NCBI GenBank assembly: GCA_964606735.1
Contig: CAZSHI010000012.1
Span: forward strand, 1 to 58,377
Origin: UBA5109 sp964606735
Lineage (GTDB): Bacteria > Pseudomonadota > Gammaproteobacteria > Pseudomonadales > Pseudohongiellaceae
DNA: 58,377 nt
Direction of reading: 5' to 3'
Positions 8,339-17,416 of the stretch are shown here, piece after piece. Both the position numbers and the translations under genes were made by a program. Below the pieces are notes generated by a model that saw only the letters and a list, made by a program, of their open reading frames with translations, did no database searches and was not told the DNA's origin. The stretch's first letter is position 1. Every line of letters starts with the position of its first letter.

Positions 8339-9998
8339 TCCAGTTCTGGTAATTCTCCGGTTCCAAGACGGTATCTTCAGCCTGCTGTAGCTGATATGGG
8401 TAATCCAGGGTGTAATGCAGGCCGCGACTTTCTTTACGGGAAATCGCCGAATTGATGATCAACTGGGCCACCAGTGCAAGATTTCTTAGCTCCAGTAGGT
8501 TGGTATTGATACGGTAGTTACTGTAGTACTCGTGGATTTCTTTTCTCAGTAATTGAATACGATTGCTGGCCCGTTGCAGTCGTTTGTCGGTTCGTACAAT
8601 GCCGACATAATCCCACATCAGTCGGCGTATTTCGTCCCAGTTATGCGAAATGACAACATCCTCATCGGAGTCGGTGACCTGACTTTCATCCCAGTCTGGA
8701 ATGTTTTCAAAGAATTCAACCTGATCAAATTTTTGCCGAATGTTTTCAGCGGCGGCAAAAGCGAAGACAAAACATTCCAGTAAGGAATTACTGGCCATGC
8801 GGTTGGCACCGTGCAGGCCAGTGAAGCTGGTTTCACCGATGGCATAAAGGTTGGCAACATCGCTTTGTCCGTTAAGGTCGACCATGATGCCGCCGCAACT
8901 GTAATGGGCCGCCGGTACAACCGGAATCGGCTCTTTGCAAATATCGATGCCGTACTTCAGGCATTTTTTGTAAATCCCGGGGAAATAAGACTCTATAAAG
9001 GCGGGGTCTTTGTGAGTGATGTCCAGATAGACACATTCCAGACCCTGTCGTTTCATTTCAGCATCAATGGCTCTGGCTACGATGTCTCTGGGTGCCAGTT
9101 CAGCACGCTCATCATAATCCGGCATAAAACGATATCCATTGGGTAGCCGCAGAATGCCGCCTTCCCCGCGAACGGCTTCACTGATCAGAAAAGTTTTGGC
9201 TTTCGGGTGAAACAGACAGGTTGGATGAAACTGGTTGAATTCCATGTTGACAGCACGGCATCCAGCCCGCCAGGCCATGGCGACTCCATCGCCGCTGGCG
9301 CCATCCGGATTGGAGGTATAAAGGTAGGCCTTGCTGGCACCGCCCGTAGCCAGCACCACGAACTTGGCCTGATAGGTGCTGATCTTGCCGCTCAGTTCAT
9401 CGAGCACATAGGCGCCGATGCAGCGCTTTTGCTGGTCCCCAAATTTGTCGCTGGTCAGCAAATCGACCGCGACGGTATTCAGTTGAACCGTGATATTCGG
9501 GTTGTCCAGAACCTGTTTTGACAGGCTTTTGAAAATTGCTTTGCCAGTTGCATCCGCGGCATGAATGACACGGCGGTGACTGTGGCCACCTTCCTGAGTT
9601 AAATGAAACTGTGCAAAGTTGCCAGTGGCTACCGGTGCTTCAGGTTCTGTGTTTGCCTGATCCTGCAGGCGCGTAAACTCAACCCCCTGTTGCATCAGCC
9701 AATTGATACATTCCGAACCCTGGGATACAACATGTTCCACGACCTCGGGATGACATAATCCGGCACCGGCACGCAGGGTGTCATCAATATGGGAGCTCAG
9801 GCTGTCTTTCTCATCGAGTACGGCAGCAATACCGCCCTGAGCGTAGTAGGTGCTGCCCTGCTGCAAGGCACTTTTTGACAGCACTGTCACCTTGGCAAAT
9901 TCGGCAATTCTGAGGGCAAGGCTCAGTCCCGCGGCACCACCTCCTATGACAAGGACATCATGCTTGCTGTATGCTGTGGGCTGTTTCGCGTCGTTCAT
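8313..9998 (-). CDS. nadB: L-aspartate oxidase
   Basis: Encodes 561 residues. The N-terminal FAD-binding fold VLVIGGGAAGLSLALRIAE is followed by GSTYYAQGGIAAVLDEKDS and HRRVIHAADATGKAI; the capping and catalytic region contains MEFNQFHPTCLFHP and PAAHYSCGGIMVDLNGQS. NadB oxidises L-aspartate to iminoaspartate, the first step of de novo NAD synthesis. It is divergent from rpoE as in E. coli, and its 3' end overlaps sdhE. The product belongs to the same flavoprotein superfamily as SdhA, the client of SdhE next door. Confidence 0.97.
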   Translation of the reverse strand: MNDAKQPTAYSKHDVLVIGGGAAGLSLALRIAEFAKVTVLSKSALQQGSTYYAQGGIAAVLDEKDSLSSHIDDTLRAGAGLCHPEVVEHVVSQGSECINWLMQQGVEFTRLQDQANTEPEAPVATGNFAQFHLTQEGGHSHRRVIHAADATGKAIFKSLSKQVLDNPNITVQLNTVAVDLLTSDKFGDQQKRCIGAYVLDELSGKISTYQAKFVVLATGGASKAYLYTSNPDGASGDGVAMAWRAGCRAVNMEFNQFHPTCLFHPKAKTFLISEAVRGEGGILRLPNGYRFMPDYDERAELAPRDIVARAIDAEMKRQGLECVYLDITHKDPAFIESYFPGIYKKCLKYGIDICKEPIPVVPAAHYSCGGIMVDLNGQSDVANLYAIGETSFTGLHGANRMASNSLLECFVFAFAAAENIRQKFDQVEFFENIPDWDESQVTDSDEDVVISHNWDEIRRLMWDYVGIVRTDKRLQRASNRIQLLRKEIHEYYSNYRINTNLLELRNLALVAQLIINSAISRKESRGLHYTLDYPYQLQQAEDTVLEPENYQNWTMVLYPRP

Positions 9999-10074
9999 GA
10001 CTAATATTCAGTTGATTTCAGTCTATTTTACTCGTTCAATGGCGCTAAGAGATACTCATGGGGTCGTGCCTCTC

Positions 10075-10698
10075 ATGGCCAAGCAAAAGCAGACAGACAA
10101 GCAGTTAGTCCAGCAGGTATTCAAGGGAAATAACCATGCCTTTGATCTGCTGGTGCTGCGCTATCAACATCGAATTCTGGCCTTGGTTTCGCGGTTTATT
10201 CGTGACCAGAGTGAAGCAGAGGATGTAAGCCAGGAAGTGTTTATCAAAGCCTATCGTGCCTTGCCCAAGTTTCGTGGAGACAGTGCATTTTATACCTGGC
10301 TTTATCGAATAGCGATCAATACCGCCAAGAACCATCTGGTAACCAAGGGCAGAAGGCCGCCGGATACGGATGTTGATCTGGGTGATGCGGAGCTGGCGGA
10401 ATTACCCGCCGATCTGGTCGATAACAGCTCGCCGGAAGCCGCGCTGGCAACCAGCGAGTTACAGCAAATCATTGACCAGGCCATTGAGGATTTGCCGGAG
10501 GACTTACGAACGGCCTTTACCCTGCGTGAATTTGGAGGCCTCAGTTATGAGGAAATCACGGAAATAATGGATTGCCCGGTAGGCACTGTGCGTTCAAGAA
10601 TTTTCCGGGCACGAGAGGCACTGGACAATGTCATTCGCCCTTTTCTCGAAGGTGAGGATGTTGGCAATATCCATCGGCTCAGTAAGCATGATGCATGA
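10075..10698 (+). CDS. rpoE: RNA polymerase sigma factor RpoE (AlgU type)
   Basis: Encodes 207 residues of the ECF sigma family, with region 2 (HAFDLLVLRYQHRILALVSRFI, DVSQEVFIKAYRALPKFRGDSAFYTWLYRIAINTAKN) and region 4 (LPEDLRTAFTLREFGGLSYEEITEIMDCPVGTVRSRIFRAREAL). It directs the envelope-stress regulon. The ATG at 10075 gives an N-terminus aligned with E. coli RpoE; in-frame upstream starts at 10039 and 10066 exist but lack support. It is followed by the anti-sigma factor, rseC and a DegP-type protease, as in algU-muc clusters. Confidence 0.95.
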   Translation: MAKQKQTDKQLVQQVFKGNNHAFDLLVLRYQHRILALVSRFIRDQSEAEDVSQEVFIKAYRALPKFRGDSAFYTWLYRIAINTAKNHLVTKGRRPPDTDVDLGDAELAELPADLVDNSSPEAALATSELQQIIDQAIEDLPEDLRTAFTLREFGGLSYEEITEIMDCPVGTVRSRIFRAREALDNVIRPFLEGEDVGNIHRLSKHDA

Positions 10699-10723
10699 AG
10701 GGTATGAAAAATTAGAAATTCAG

Positions 10724-10751
10724 GGAATCTTTTCGAAATTCCACTGTCTAG
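10724..10751 (+). promoter_or_regulatory. Candidate sigma-E-type promoter upstream of rseA
   Basis: GGAATCT (10724-10730) and GTCTAG (10746-10751) are separated by 15 bases, close to the RpoE consensus GGAACTT-N15/16-GTCTAA. The site lies between rpoE and rseA, 30 bases before the rseA start. No comparable pair was seen upstream of rpoE itself. It would let RpoE drive its own inhibitor. Confidence 0.5.
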
Positions 10752-10781
10752 TCTGTAGAAGCTCATATTTTAGAGGCTTGA

Positions 10782-11531
10782 ATGAGTAATAAAAATACGA
10801 AAAACGGTCATAAAGACAACACTGGCAAAAGTGGTCTGGACGAGTCTCTGTCCGCCTTTATGGATGGTGAAGCCAGTGAGTTTGAGTTTCATCGTTTACT
10901 GCGGGAATGTAGCAACAGTGGGGCCTTAAAGCAGAAATGGTCACGTTATCACTTTTTAAGTGCCCATCTGCGTGGTGAGATTCATCAAGGCAGTGCCAGT
11001 TTCAGGGCTAAAGCCGGCAGTTCAGAGCGGCTTGGCCATGATCTGCTCTCCCGAATCCATACCCAGCTCGCAGAAGAGGGCGTACCTGGCTTTCAGGCCT
11101 CAGAGCAGGAAACACCACAAAGCCAGCTTGTAACTGGAACAGCAGAGCAGACAAAACACCAGGCACAGGCAAACAGCTCCTCATACGGCCATTTATTCTG
11201 GAAAACGGGTCAGGGGGCTATCGCTGCGTCGGTTGCTCTGGCCGTTATTGTCAGTGCTCAGTTGCTGAATCAGGATAAGGCTCAGGAAGAGGCCATGGCC
11301 ATCGCCGAACAGGTGCCGCAGTCTGGTGAAGTACTGTTTAATGGCAATTATGCACCAACCGAATTCAACCGAATCCCGAGACTGAATGCTTCAATGAGCG
11401 GCATTGAGGATGCGAACGCGTCACCTCAGGACCGCCTGCGCCGGGCCGTATATCAGGAATTTGTTGGTGAAACTCAGGAACAGGTTGAGATTCCGGTAAA
11501 CTTCAGTATAACGCGCGAAATCCAGCAGTAA
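10782..11531 (+). CDS. rseA: Anti-sigma-E factor RseA/MucA
   Basis: Encodes 249 residues. The N-terminal sigma-binding part reads DESLSAFMDGEASEFEFHRLLRECSNSGALKQKWSRYHFL, typical of RseA. One transmembrane helix is visible near residues 143-162 (GAIAASVALAVIVSAQLL), leaving a periplasmic tail of about 85 residues. RseA holds RpoE inactive at the inner membrane until regulated proteolysis. It is somewhat longer than E. coli RseA (216). No rseB follows: the next gene is rseC, 90 bases downstream. Confidence 0.9.
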   Translation: MSNKNTKNGHKDNTGKSGLDESLSAFMDGEASEFEFHRLLRECSNSGALKQKWSRYHFLSAHLRGEIHQGSASFRAKAGSSERLGHDLLSRIHTQLAEEGVPGFQASEQETPQSQLVTGTAEQTKHQAQANSSSYGHLFWKTGQGAIAASVALAVIVSAQLLNQDKAQEEAMAIAEQVPQSGEVLFNGNYAPTEFNRIPRLNASMSGIEDANASPQDRLRRAVYQEFVGETQEQVEIPVNFSITREIQQ

Positions 11532-11621
11532 TTTTCCTAACTTTAAGCTCTGTCCGGGCTGTTCATGTATGTCTGTAATGTCCTATTATTTCAGTGACAC
11601 CAGTAAGCAGCACATAAGCTA

Positions 11622-12101
11622 ATGCTCAGCGAACCCGTCATCATCAATGCTATCCAGCAGGGCAGCATTCAGGTAGCTCCCCAGCGTGAAGGCACCTGTC
11701 GGACTTGCCACTTAAAGGCCGGCTGTGGCCAGGCCCTGTTGGCCCGGTACCAAAAACGCAGTGTGGCTTTACCGCTGCAGCGTTTACAGGGCGAAGTCCC
11801 TGAAAATCTGCACATAGGACAGCAGGCCTGGCTTGAACTGAGCGAGGCAAGCCTGGTTGCGTTGTCATTGCTGCTTTATCTGGTTCCCTTACTCTTGCTG
11901 ATGCTGGCGCTCATCTTGTCAACGCTGGCAGGTTTCAATGAAGGGTATACGGTATTATTGGCGTTTAGCCTCTTCGGCTTGAGTTTTTATCTTTTACACA
12001 AATATATCCAAGAGCGGGATCTTGCCCGGCAAATCACACTGTACGTCAGCTCGGGTATGGCATCACGGCATAACGAGGAAAAAACAGGTTTAGCATCATG
12101 A
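11622..12101 (+). CDS. rseC: RseC/MucC-family membrane protein
   Basis: Encodes 159 residues with an N-terminal cysteine cluster (CRTCHLKAGCGQALL) and two adjacent hydrophobic helices at about residues 78-100 and 108-127, the SoxR-reducing-system/RseC architecture. The family is inner-membrane and linked to reduction of SoxR and to RpoE control, with the mechanism poorly defined. The stop codon overlaps the start of the downstream protease gene (ATGA), so these two are translationally coupled. In pseudomonads the same place is held by mucC, after mucB, which is missing here. Confidence 0.88.
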   Translation: MLSEPVIINAIQQGSIQVAPQREGTCRTCHLKAGCGQALLARYQKRSVALPLQRLQGEVPENLHIGQQAWLELSEASLVALSLLLYLVPLLLLMLALILSTLAGFNEGYTVLLAFSLFGLSFYLLHKYIQERDLARQITLYVSSGMASRHNEEKTGLAS

Positions 12102-13510
12102 AAACAGTTTTGGCCAAAATATATCTTATTCTTTTAAGTCTGAGCCTGAGTGCTCAGTTGTTTGCGCAGGTACTGCCGGACTTTACCCAATTGGTTGAAA
12201 ACACAGCACCGGCTATCGTCAATATCAGTACGCGCACTACCCTTGCCCAGAATGATGGTTTTACTGAGCCCCAGGACAGGGAAGAATTCGAAGAGTTCCT
12301 GCGACTGTTTGGTGATCGTTTGCCAGAGGGCTTAGACAGGCCTGAGCGGCCGAGTGCCTCGTTGGGCTCCGGTTTTATCATTTCGGAAGATGGGTATATC
12401 GTGACGAATCACCATGTCATCGATGGTGCGGACGAAATCACCATTACGCTGAATGACCAGCGCCAGTTCGAAGCCCAGCTTATTGGCTCTGATGAGCGCT
12501 CAGATCTGGCCTTGTTGAAGATTAGCAGTGAAGGTCTGCCAACCGTGCCATTTGGCAACATTGATGATGTGAAGGTAGGCCAATGGGTACTTGCGATCGG
12601 TTCGCCATTCAATTTAAGTCATTCCGTTGCTGCCGGGATTGTCAGCTACGTTGGGCGAAGCCTGCCCCAGTTCAATGGACAGGGCAATTATGTCAGTTTC
12701 CTGCAGACGGATGTCGCCATTAATCCAGGACATTCAGGAGGCCCCCTGTTCAACCTTGAAGGTGAAGTCATCGGCGTTAATTCCCAGATTTTTTCCAATT
12801 CAGGCGGCTCTATCGGACTATCCTTTGCCATTCCGGTTGACGTTGCCGCCAATGTCATCACCCAGTTGATGAACACCGGGAATGTTGCCCGGGGCTGGAT
12901 GGGAGTTGCCATTGCCAATGTCACCCAGGATCAGGCTAACCGTTTTAATCTGGCGACACCCAGTGGGGCGTTTGTTGACCGTGTTGTACCCGGCGGGCCT
13001 GCTGATGGTGCGGGATTCCAGGCTTCTGACATTATCGTGAGCTATAACGGCGATAGTATCCGTACCAGTGCGGACCTGCCTTATCATGTGGGCCTGAGCA
13101 TGCCGGGTGATGAAGTGGAAATCGGTGTTGTGAGAAACGGTCAGTTGCAGACCATTAGCATGATTGTCGGTGAGCTGGATTCTGTATCAACGCAAGATCA
13201 GCTGCAGTTGAGTAACCTGGAACCGGCACAGCAGCGTCTGGGCTTCACCGTATCGGAATTGAGTGAGCAAGAGCTGAATGAACTGGATCTGTCCCATGGC
13301 TTGCGTATAGATCAGGTCACTGGCGATGTGGCACGCCAGGCCGCTCTTCTGCCAGGAGATTTGATTCTGATGATGTCCAATGTGGAAATGCTGTCACTGG
13401 ATATTTTTGCGCAAACAGCTCTGGTATTGCCAGAGAACTCACCCATCCCTCTGCTGGTGGAACGCGATGGGGAACAGAGCTTTTTCACTTTGCGGATTCC
13501 CCTCGAATAG
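12098..13510 (+). CDS. mucD: Periplasmic serine endoprotease DegP/MucD-like
   Basis: Encodes 470 residues: signal peptide (1-23), trypsin-like protease domain and two PDZ domains (about 265-360 and 385-465). The catalytic triad is visible as His106 in TNHHV, Asp136 in DERSDLALL and Ser213 in NPGHSGGPL. The residue before the catalytic serine is His where the family usually has Asn (NPGNSGG). The enzyme degrades misfolded envelope proteins, and in pseudomonads MucD damps the AlgU response. Placement in the sigma-E operon supports the MucD assignment. Confidence 0.93.
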   Translation: MKTVLAKIYLILLSLSLSAQLFAQVLPDFTQLVENTAPAIVNISTRTTLAQNDGFTEPQDREEFEEFLRLFGDRLPEGLDRPERPSASLGSGFIISEDGYIVTNHHVIDGADEITITLNDQRQFEAQLIGSDERSDLALLKISSEGLPTVPFGNIDDVKVGQWVLAIGSPFNLSHSVAAGIVSYVGRSLPQFNGQGNYVSFLQTDVAINPGHSGGPLFNLEGEVIGVNSQIFSNSGGSIGLSFAIPVDVAANVITQLMNTGNVARGWMGVAIANVTQDQANRFNLATPSGAFVDRVVPGGPADGAGFQASDIIVSYNGDSIRTSADLPYHVGLSMPGDEVEIGVVRNGQLQTISMIVGELDSVSTQDQLQLSNLEPAQQRLGFTVSELSEQELNELDLSHGLRIDQVTGDVARQAALLPGDLILMMSNVEMLSLDIFAQTALVLPENSPIPLLVERDGEQSFFTLRIPLE

Positions 13511-13516
13511 GCAGTG

Positions 13517-13545
13517 TTGTTTCCCGTAGCAATATTCGGGATTAT
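13517..13545 (+). promoter_or_regulatory. Possible promoter upstream of lepA
   Basis: TTGTTT (13517-13522) and GATTAT (13540-13545) are 17 bases apart in the 97-base gap between mucD and lepA. The match to sigma-70 consensus is moderate. It would allow lepA-lepB-rnc-era-recO expression independent of envelope stress. Confidence 0.35.
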
Positions 13546-13607
13546 CTTCATGTTGATGCCCAGTTCCTGTAGACTTGCGCCTTTTTCAAAATGAGTAAAT
13601 TGCCCGC

Positions 13608-15407
13608 GTGAGTGACCTGAGTCATATTCGGAATTTTTCCATTATTGCCCACATAGACCACGGAAAATCGACTATTGCCGATCGCTTCATACAGCTTTGT
13701 GGCGGTCTGACCGAGCGCGAAATGTCCCAGCAGGTGCTTGATTCCATGGACATAGAAAAAGAGCGTGGGATCACCATCAAGGCGCAGAGTGTCACTCTCA
13801 ATTATCGCGCCAGAAACGGTGAAGATTATCAGCTGAATTTTATTGATACACCTGGTCATGTGGACTTCTCCTATGAGGTTTCAAGATCACTGGCAGCTTG
13901 TGAAGGGGCATTGCTGGTCGTGGATGCGGCACAGGGTGTTGAGGCACAGTCGGTCGCTAACTGCTATACGGCAATCGATCAGGGGCTGGAAGTCATCCCG
14001 GTGCTCAACAAGATGGACCTGCCACAGGCTGAACCGGAACGGGTCAAGCAGGAAATTGAAGAGATCATTGGGCTTGAAGCACAGGACGCGGTCATGTGCA
14101 GTGCCAAAACCGGTCAAGGCATTGAAGACATACTGGAGAGATTGATCGAGTTGGTGCCGCCGCCACTGGGTGATCGCAAAGAGAAATTGCAGGCGCTGAT
14201 TGTTGACTCCTGGTTTGATAATTACCTGGGGGTGGTTTCACTGGTGCGGGTTCGGCAGGGCAGCCTGAAAAAAGGTGACAAGATTATTGCCAAGTCGACC
14301 GGCAAGGTTCATGTGGTTGATAACGTCGGTATTTTTAGCCCCAAACGAAAAATTTTGAGTGAACTTCGTGCCGGTGAGGTTGGGTTTATTGAAGCCGGCA
14401 TTAAGGAAATTAAGGGTGCGCCGGTCGGCGACACCATCACCCATGCCAACACATCGGGTGTACCAGCTTTGCCCGGATTTAAAAAAGTGCAGGCACAGGT
14501 TTATGCCGGCATGTTTCCCATTTCGGCCGATGATTTTGACAGTTTTCGTGATGCGCTGGAAAAGCTTACCCTGAACGATGCAGCCCTGATATACGAGCCG
14601 GAAAATTCAGATGCACTTGGCGTTGGTTTTCGTTGTGGCTTTCTGGGCATGCTGCACATGGAGATTGTGCAGGAACGTCTGGAGCGTGAATATGATCTGG
14701 AGTTGATCACTTCGGCGCCGACGGTTGTTTATGAAGTGCTGACCAAAAAAGGCGACATTCTGAAAGTCGACAGTCCCTCACGTCTGCCATCGATGGCGGA
14801 TATTGAGGAAATGCGCGAGCCCATCGTTGAGGCCAATATTCTGGTTCCACAGACCTATGTCGGTAATGTGATTACCCTGTGTGAGGAAAAGCGGGGCGTT
14901 CAGAAAGATATGCAGTTTCTGGGTAGCCAGGTTGCGATTCGCTATGAATTACCCATGAATGAAGTGGTGCTAGACTTTTTCGATCGTCTTAAATCAGTCA
15001 GTCGGGGCTATGCCTCACTGGACTATAGCTTTACCCGCTTCAAGGCGGCAAAGCTGGTAAGACTGGACGTGCTGATAAATGGTGATACAGTGGACGCTCT
15101 GGCCCTGATAGTTCATCGTGATCAGGCTCAGCATAAGGGCCGTGTGTTGACCGAGAAAATGAAAGAGTTAATTCCCCGGCAGTTGTATGATGTGGCAATA
15201 CAGGCAGCCATTGGCGGTCAGATCATCGCTCGGTCAACGGTAAAAGCGCTGCGCAAAAATGTAACGGCAAAATGTTATGGTGGTGATATTACACGTAAGA
15301 AAAAGCTGCTGGAAAAACAGAAAGAAGGTAAGAAACGCATGAAGAAAGTCGGAAGTGTTGAAGTGCCTCAGGAGGCATTCCTGGCTGTGCTAAGGGTTGA
15401 TTCCTGA
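13608..15407 (+). CDS. lepA: Elongation factor 4 (LepA)
   Basis: Encodes 599 residues from a GTG start. The GTPase domain shows G1 AHIDHGKST, the switch motif ERGITIKAQSV, G3 DTPGHVDFSYEV and G4 NKMDLP. Domains II and III and the LepA-specific C-terminal domain (TRKKKLLEKQKEGKKRMKKVG) follow. EF4 binds ribosomes and promotes back-translocation or recovery under stress and affects initiation. Its stop overlaps the lepB start by one base (TGATG), so the pair is coupled, the usual lepA-lepB arrangement. Confidence 0.97.
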   Translation: MSDLSHIRNFSIIAHIDHGKSTIADRFIQLCGGLTEREMSQQVLDSMDIEKERGITIKAQSVTLNYRARNGEDYQLNFIDTPGHVDFSYEVSRSLAACEGALLVVDAAQGVEAQSVANCYTAIDQGLEVIPVLNKMDLPQAEPERVKQEIEEIIGLEAQDAVMCSAKTGQGIEDILERLIELVPPPLGDRKEKLQALIVDSWFDNYLGVVSLVRVRQGSLKKGDKIIAKSTGKVHVVDNVGIFSPKRKILSELRAGEVGFIEAGIKEIKGAPVGDTITHANTSGVPALPGFKKVQAQVYAGMFPISADDFDSFRDALEKLTLNDAALIYEPENSDALGVGFRCGFLGMLHMEIVQERLEREYDLELITSAPTVVYEVLTKKGDILKVDSPSRLPSMADIEEMREPIVEANILVPQTYVGNVITLCEEKRGVQKDMQFLGSQVAIRYELPMNEVVLDFFDRLKSVSRGYASLDYSFTRFKAAKLVRLDVLINGDTVDALALIVHRDQAQHKGRVLTEKMKELIPRQLYDVAIQAAIGGQIIARSTVKALRKNVTAKCYGGDITRKKKLLEKQKEGKKRMKKVGSVEVPQEAFLAVLRVDS

Positions 15408-16318
15408 TGAATATAGACTATTCACTGTTGCTGTTTGTGCTGGTGCTGGCTACTGGGCTGGTCTGGCTGGCAGATGTAATGATATTTGGCCGCGCCAGAA
15501 GGCAGAGCCTGCAGGCTTTTCTGAAAGCCAATGACATTCAGCAGGATGCCTTGCTTGATTATCGCAAGAAACTCCACAAAGGAGATGCCCCGGTTGTCAG
15601 TCAAAAGTTGAAAAAGCAGTTTTCCCAGGCGCTTGAAATTAACCGCGAGTCAACGTTGGTTGAATATTGTAAGTCTTTCTTCCCGATTCTCTTTGCTGTG
15701 CTGTTTTTTCGTTCTTTTCTTTTTGAACCTTTTCAGATTCCGACCGGTTCAATGATTCCTAGCCTGAATGTCGGCGATTATATTGTGGTTAACAAATATT
15801 CCTACGGCATTCGTCTGCCTGTTGTCGGAACCAAGGTTGTTAATATAGGAGATCCACAGCGCGGTGATGTAATGGTTTTTATTCCGCCGCATGATCCTGT
15901 GTATTACGTGAAAAGGGTCATTGGGGTGCCAGGTGATTTTGTTCGTTACAGTTATGAAGACAAGAAACTGTACATTAACGGAGAGGAGCAGCTTCTGGAT
16001 TTTGTCGGTCCGGATAATTCCAGCGGCCGAGCAGTCAATCACTTCTTGGAGCAATTAGGGGATGTTGAACATGATATCTATGTCTCACCCGGACCAAGCA
16101 ACTTTCGTTATGATTACTGGATGGGGCCTGAAGGTCAGATGATACCTGAAGGCTACTATTTCATGATGGGGGATAACCGTGACAACAGCGATGACAGTCG
16201 TCGCTGGGGGCTGGTTCCTGAAGAAAATATCGTCGGTAAGGCAGTTGCGGTCTGGATGCACAAGGAACCGGGCTTTCAGTTGCCGACATTCGGGCAAAAC
16301 AGGCTTATTAATCCCTGA
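15407..16318 (+). CDS. lepB: Signal peptidase I
   Basis: Encodes 303 residues. A first membrane helix (about 5-25), a cytoplasmic loop and a second helix (about 93-108) precede the periplasmic catalytic domain. The Ser/Lys dyad is visible: Ser115 in PTGSMIPSL and Lys169 in YYVKRVIGVPGD; box E, MGDNRDNSDDSRRWG, follows. It cleaves signal peptides from exported proteins at the inner membrane. It lies between lepA and the small DUF4845 gene in the conserved lepA-lepB-rnc-era order. Confidence 0.96.
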   Translation: MNIDYSLLLFVLVLATGLVWLADVMIFGRARRQSLQAFLKANDIQQDALLDYRKKLHKGDAPVVSQKLKKQFSQALEINRESTLVEYCKSFFPILFAVLFFRSFLFEPFQIPTGSMIPSLNVGDYIVVNKYSYGIRLPVVGTKVVNIGDPQRGDVMVFIPPHDPVYYVKRVIGVPGDFVRYSYEDKKLYINGEEQLLDFVGPDNSSGRAVNHFLEQLGDVEHDIYVSPGPSNFRYDYWMGPEGQMIPEGYYFMMGDNRDNSDDSRRWGLVPEENIVGKAVAVWMHKEPGFQLPTFGQNRLINP

Positions 16319-16335
16319 ATCTGTTGAGGTGTTTG

Positions 16336-16728
16336 ATGAAATTTCGCAATGGCAGGCTAAAGAATCTTAGTTTAGGCAAGCAGGTCGGCGCCAGTTTTTA
16401 TGGCACTGTCATGTTGTTGATCCTGGTGGGTTTGACACTGCTGTTTGGTTTGAAAGTCACACCCGCCTACATGGACAACAATGTCATCGGCAATGCTATG
16501 GCAGGCATGGCAAATAATGACCTGGCAAACATGAGTATTACCGAAGTCAGGAGAAACCTGGGGCGCACCATGCAAACCAACAATATCGACGGCTTCGACA
16601 TGGGAAATGTCCAGGAGGTCAATGTCGACGGAACGGATTATATCGATATCAACTATGAATCCCGGGTCCATTTGTTCTATAACATCGACATTGTTGTGGT
16701 TTTTGAGAACCGTTTTCCTGTCGAATAG
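16336..16728 (+). CDS. DUF4845 small membrane protein
   Basis: Encodes 130 residues with one N-terminal transmembrane helix (about residues 15-40, GTVMLLILVGLTLLFGLKVTPAYMDN) and an exposed domain of about 90 residues. This family occurs between lepB and rnc in many gammaproteobacteria and beta relatives; its function is not known. The ATG at 16336 follows GAGG (16326-16329) at good spacing, which rules against the in-frame TTG at 16324. Its stop overlaps the rnc GTG start by one base. Confidence 0.85.
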   Translation: MKFRNGRLKNLSLGKQVGASFYGTVMLLILVGLTLLFGLKVTPAYMDNNVIGNAMAGMANNDLANMSITEVRRNLGRTMQTNNIDGFDMGNVQEVNVDGTDYIDINYESRVHLFYNIDIVVVFENRFPVE

Positions 16729-17393
16729 TGGCAGAAATACCAGACATCTCTTATCAGTTTTCGGATAGTGCCCTGCTGAAACTGGCCCTGAGCCATCGCA
16801 GCAGCGGCAGCGATAATAATGAACGCCTTGAACTACTGGGCGACTCCATTCTGGGCTTTATTATTGCCGAAGCCCTCTATCGTCAATTTCCCGATGCCTC
16901 AGAAGGTGAACTCAGCAGGTTACGTGCTGAGCTGGTAAAGAAAAGTACCCTGGCTGAAATTGCCCGGGAATTAAATCTCGGCCGAACCTTGATCCTGGGT
17001 GAGGGTGAGAAAAAAAGCGGTGGTGACAACCGTGAATCCATTCTTGCCGATTCTCTGGAGGCGCTGGTAAGCGCCATTTACCTGGATTCTGAATTGGACA
17101 CTTGTCGCGCAGAAGTGCTGCGCTGGTTTGCCGCCAGACTGAAGGCCCTGGCATCAGGCAGTGATATTGCCAGCAAAGATGCCAAAACCCGACTACAGGA
17201 GTTTTTGCAGGCGCAGCGGCTCGATTTACCGGAATATGAATTATCAGCTCTGACAGGCAGAGATCATGAGCAGGAATTTACAGTTAACTGTAAAATAAGC
17301 TTGCTGGATTCGGCGGTAACGGGCAAGGGAACTAGTCGCCGGGAAGCAGAACAGCAGGCAGCTGCAGCGGCTCTTAAAAAGCTGAACCTATAG
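16728..17393 (+). CDS. rnc: Ribonuclease III
   Basis: Encodes 221 residues from a GTG start. The catalytic domain carries the signature NNERLELLGDSILGFIIAEALY with its acidic metal ligands, plus DSLEALVSAIYLD; the C-terminal double-stranded-RNA-binding domain reads DAKTRLQEFLQAQ and GTSRREAEQQAAAAALKKL. RNase III processes rRNA precursors and cleaves structured mRNAs. The start overlaps the stop of the preceding gene, and era starts 23 bases after its end. Confidence 0.97.
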   Translation: MAEIPDISYQFSDSALLKLALSHRSSGSDNNERLELLGDSILGFIIAEALYRQFPDASEGELSRLRAELVKKSTLAEIARELNLGRTLILGEGEKKSGGDNRESILADSLEALVSAIYLDSELDTCRAEVLRWFAARLKALASGSDIASKDAKTRLQEFLQAQRLDLPEYELSALTGRDHEQEFTVNCKISLLDSAVTGKGTSRREAEQQAAAAALKKLNL

Positions 17394-17416
17394 AACTTTC
17401 TAATGCGATGGCGTAA

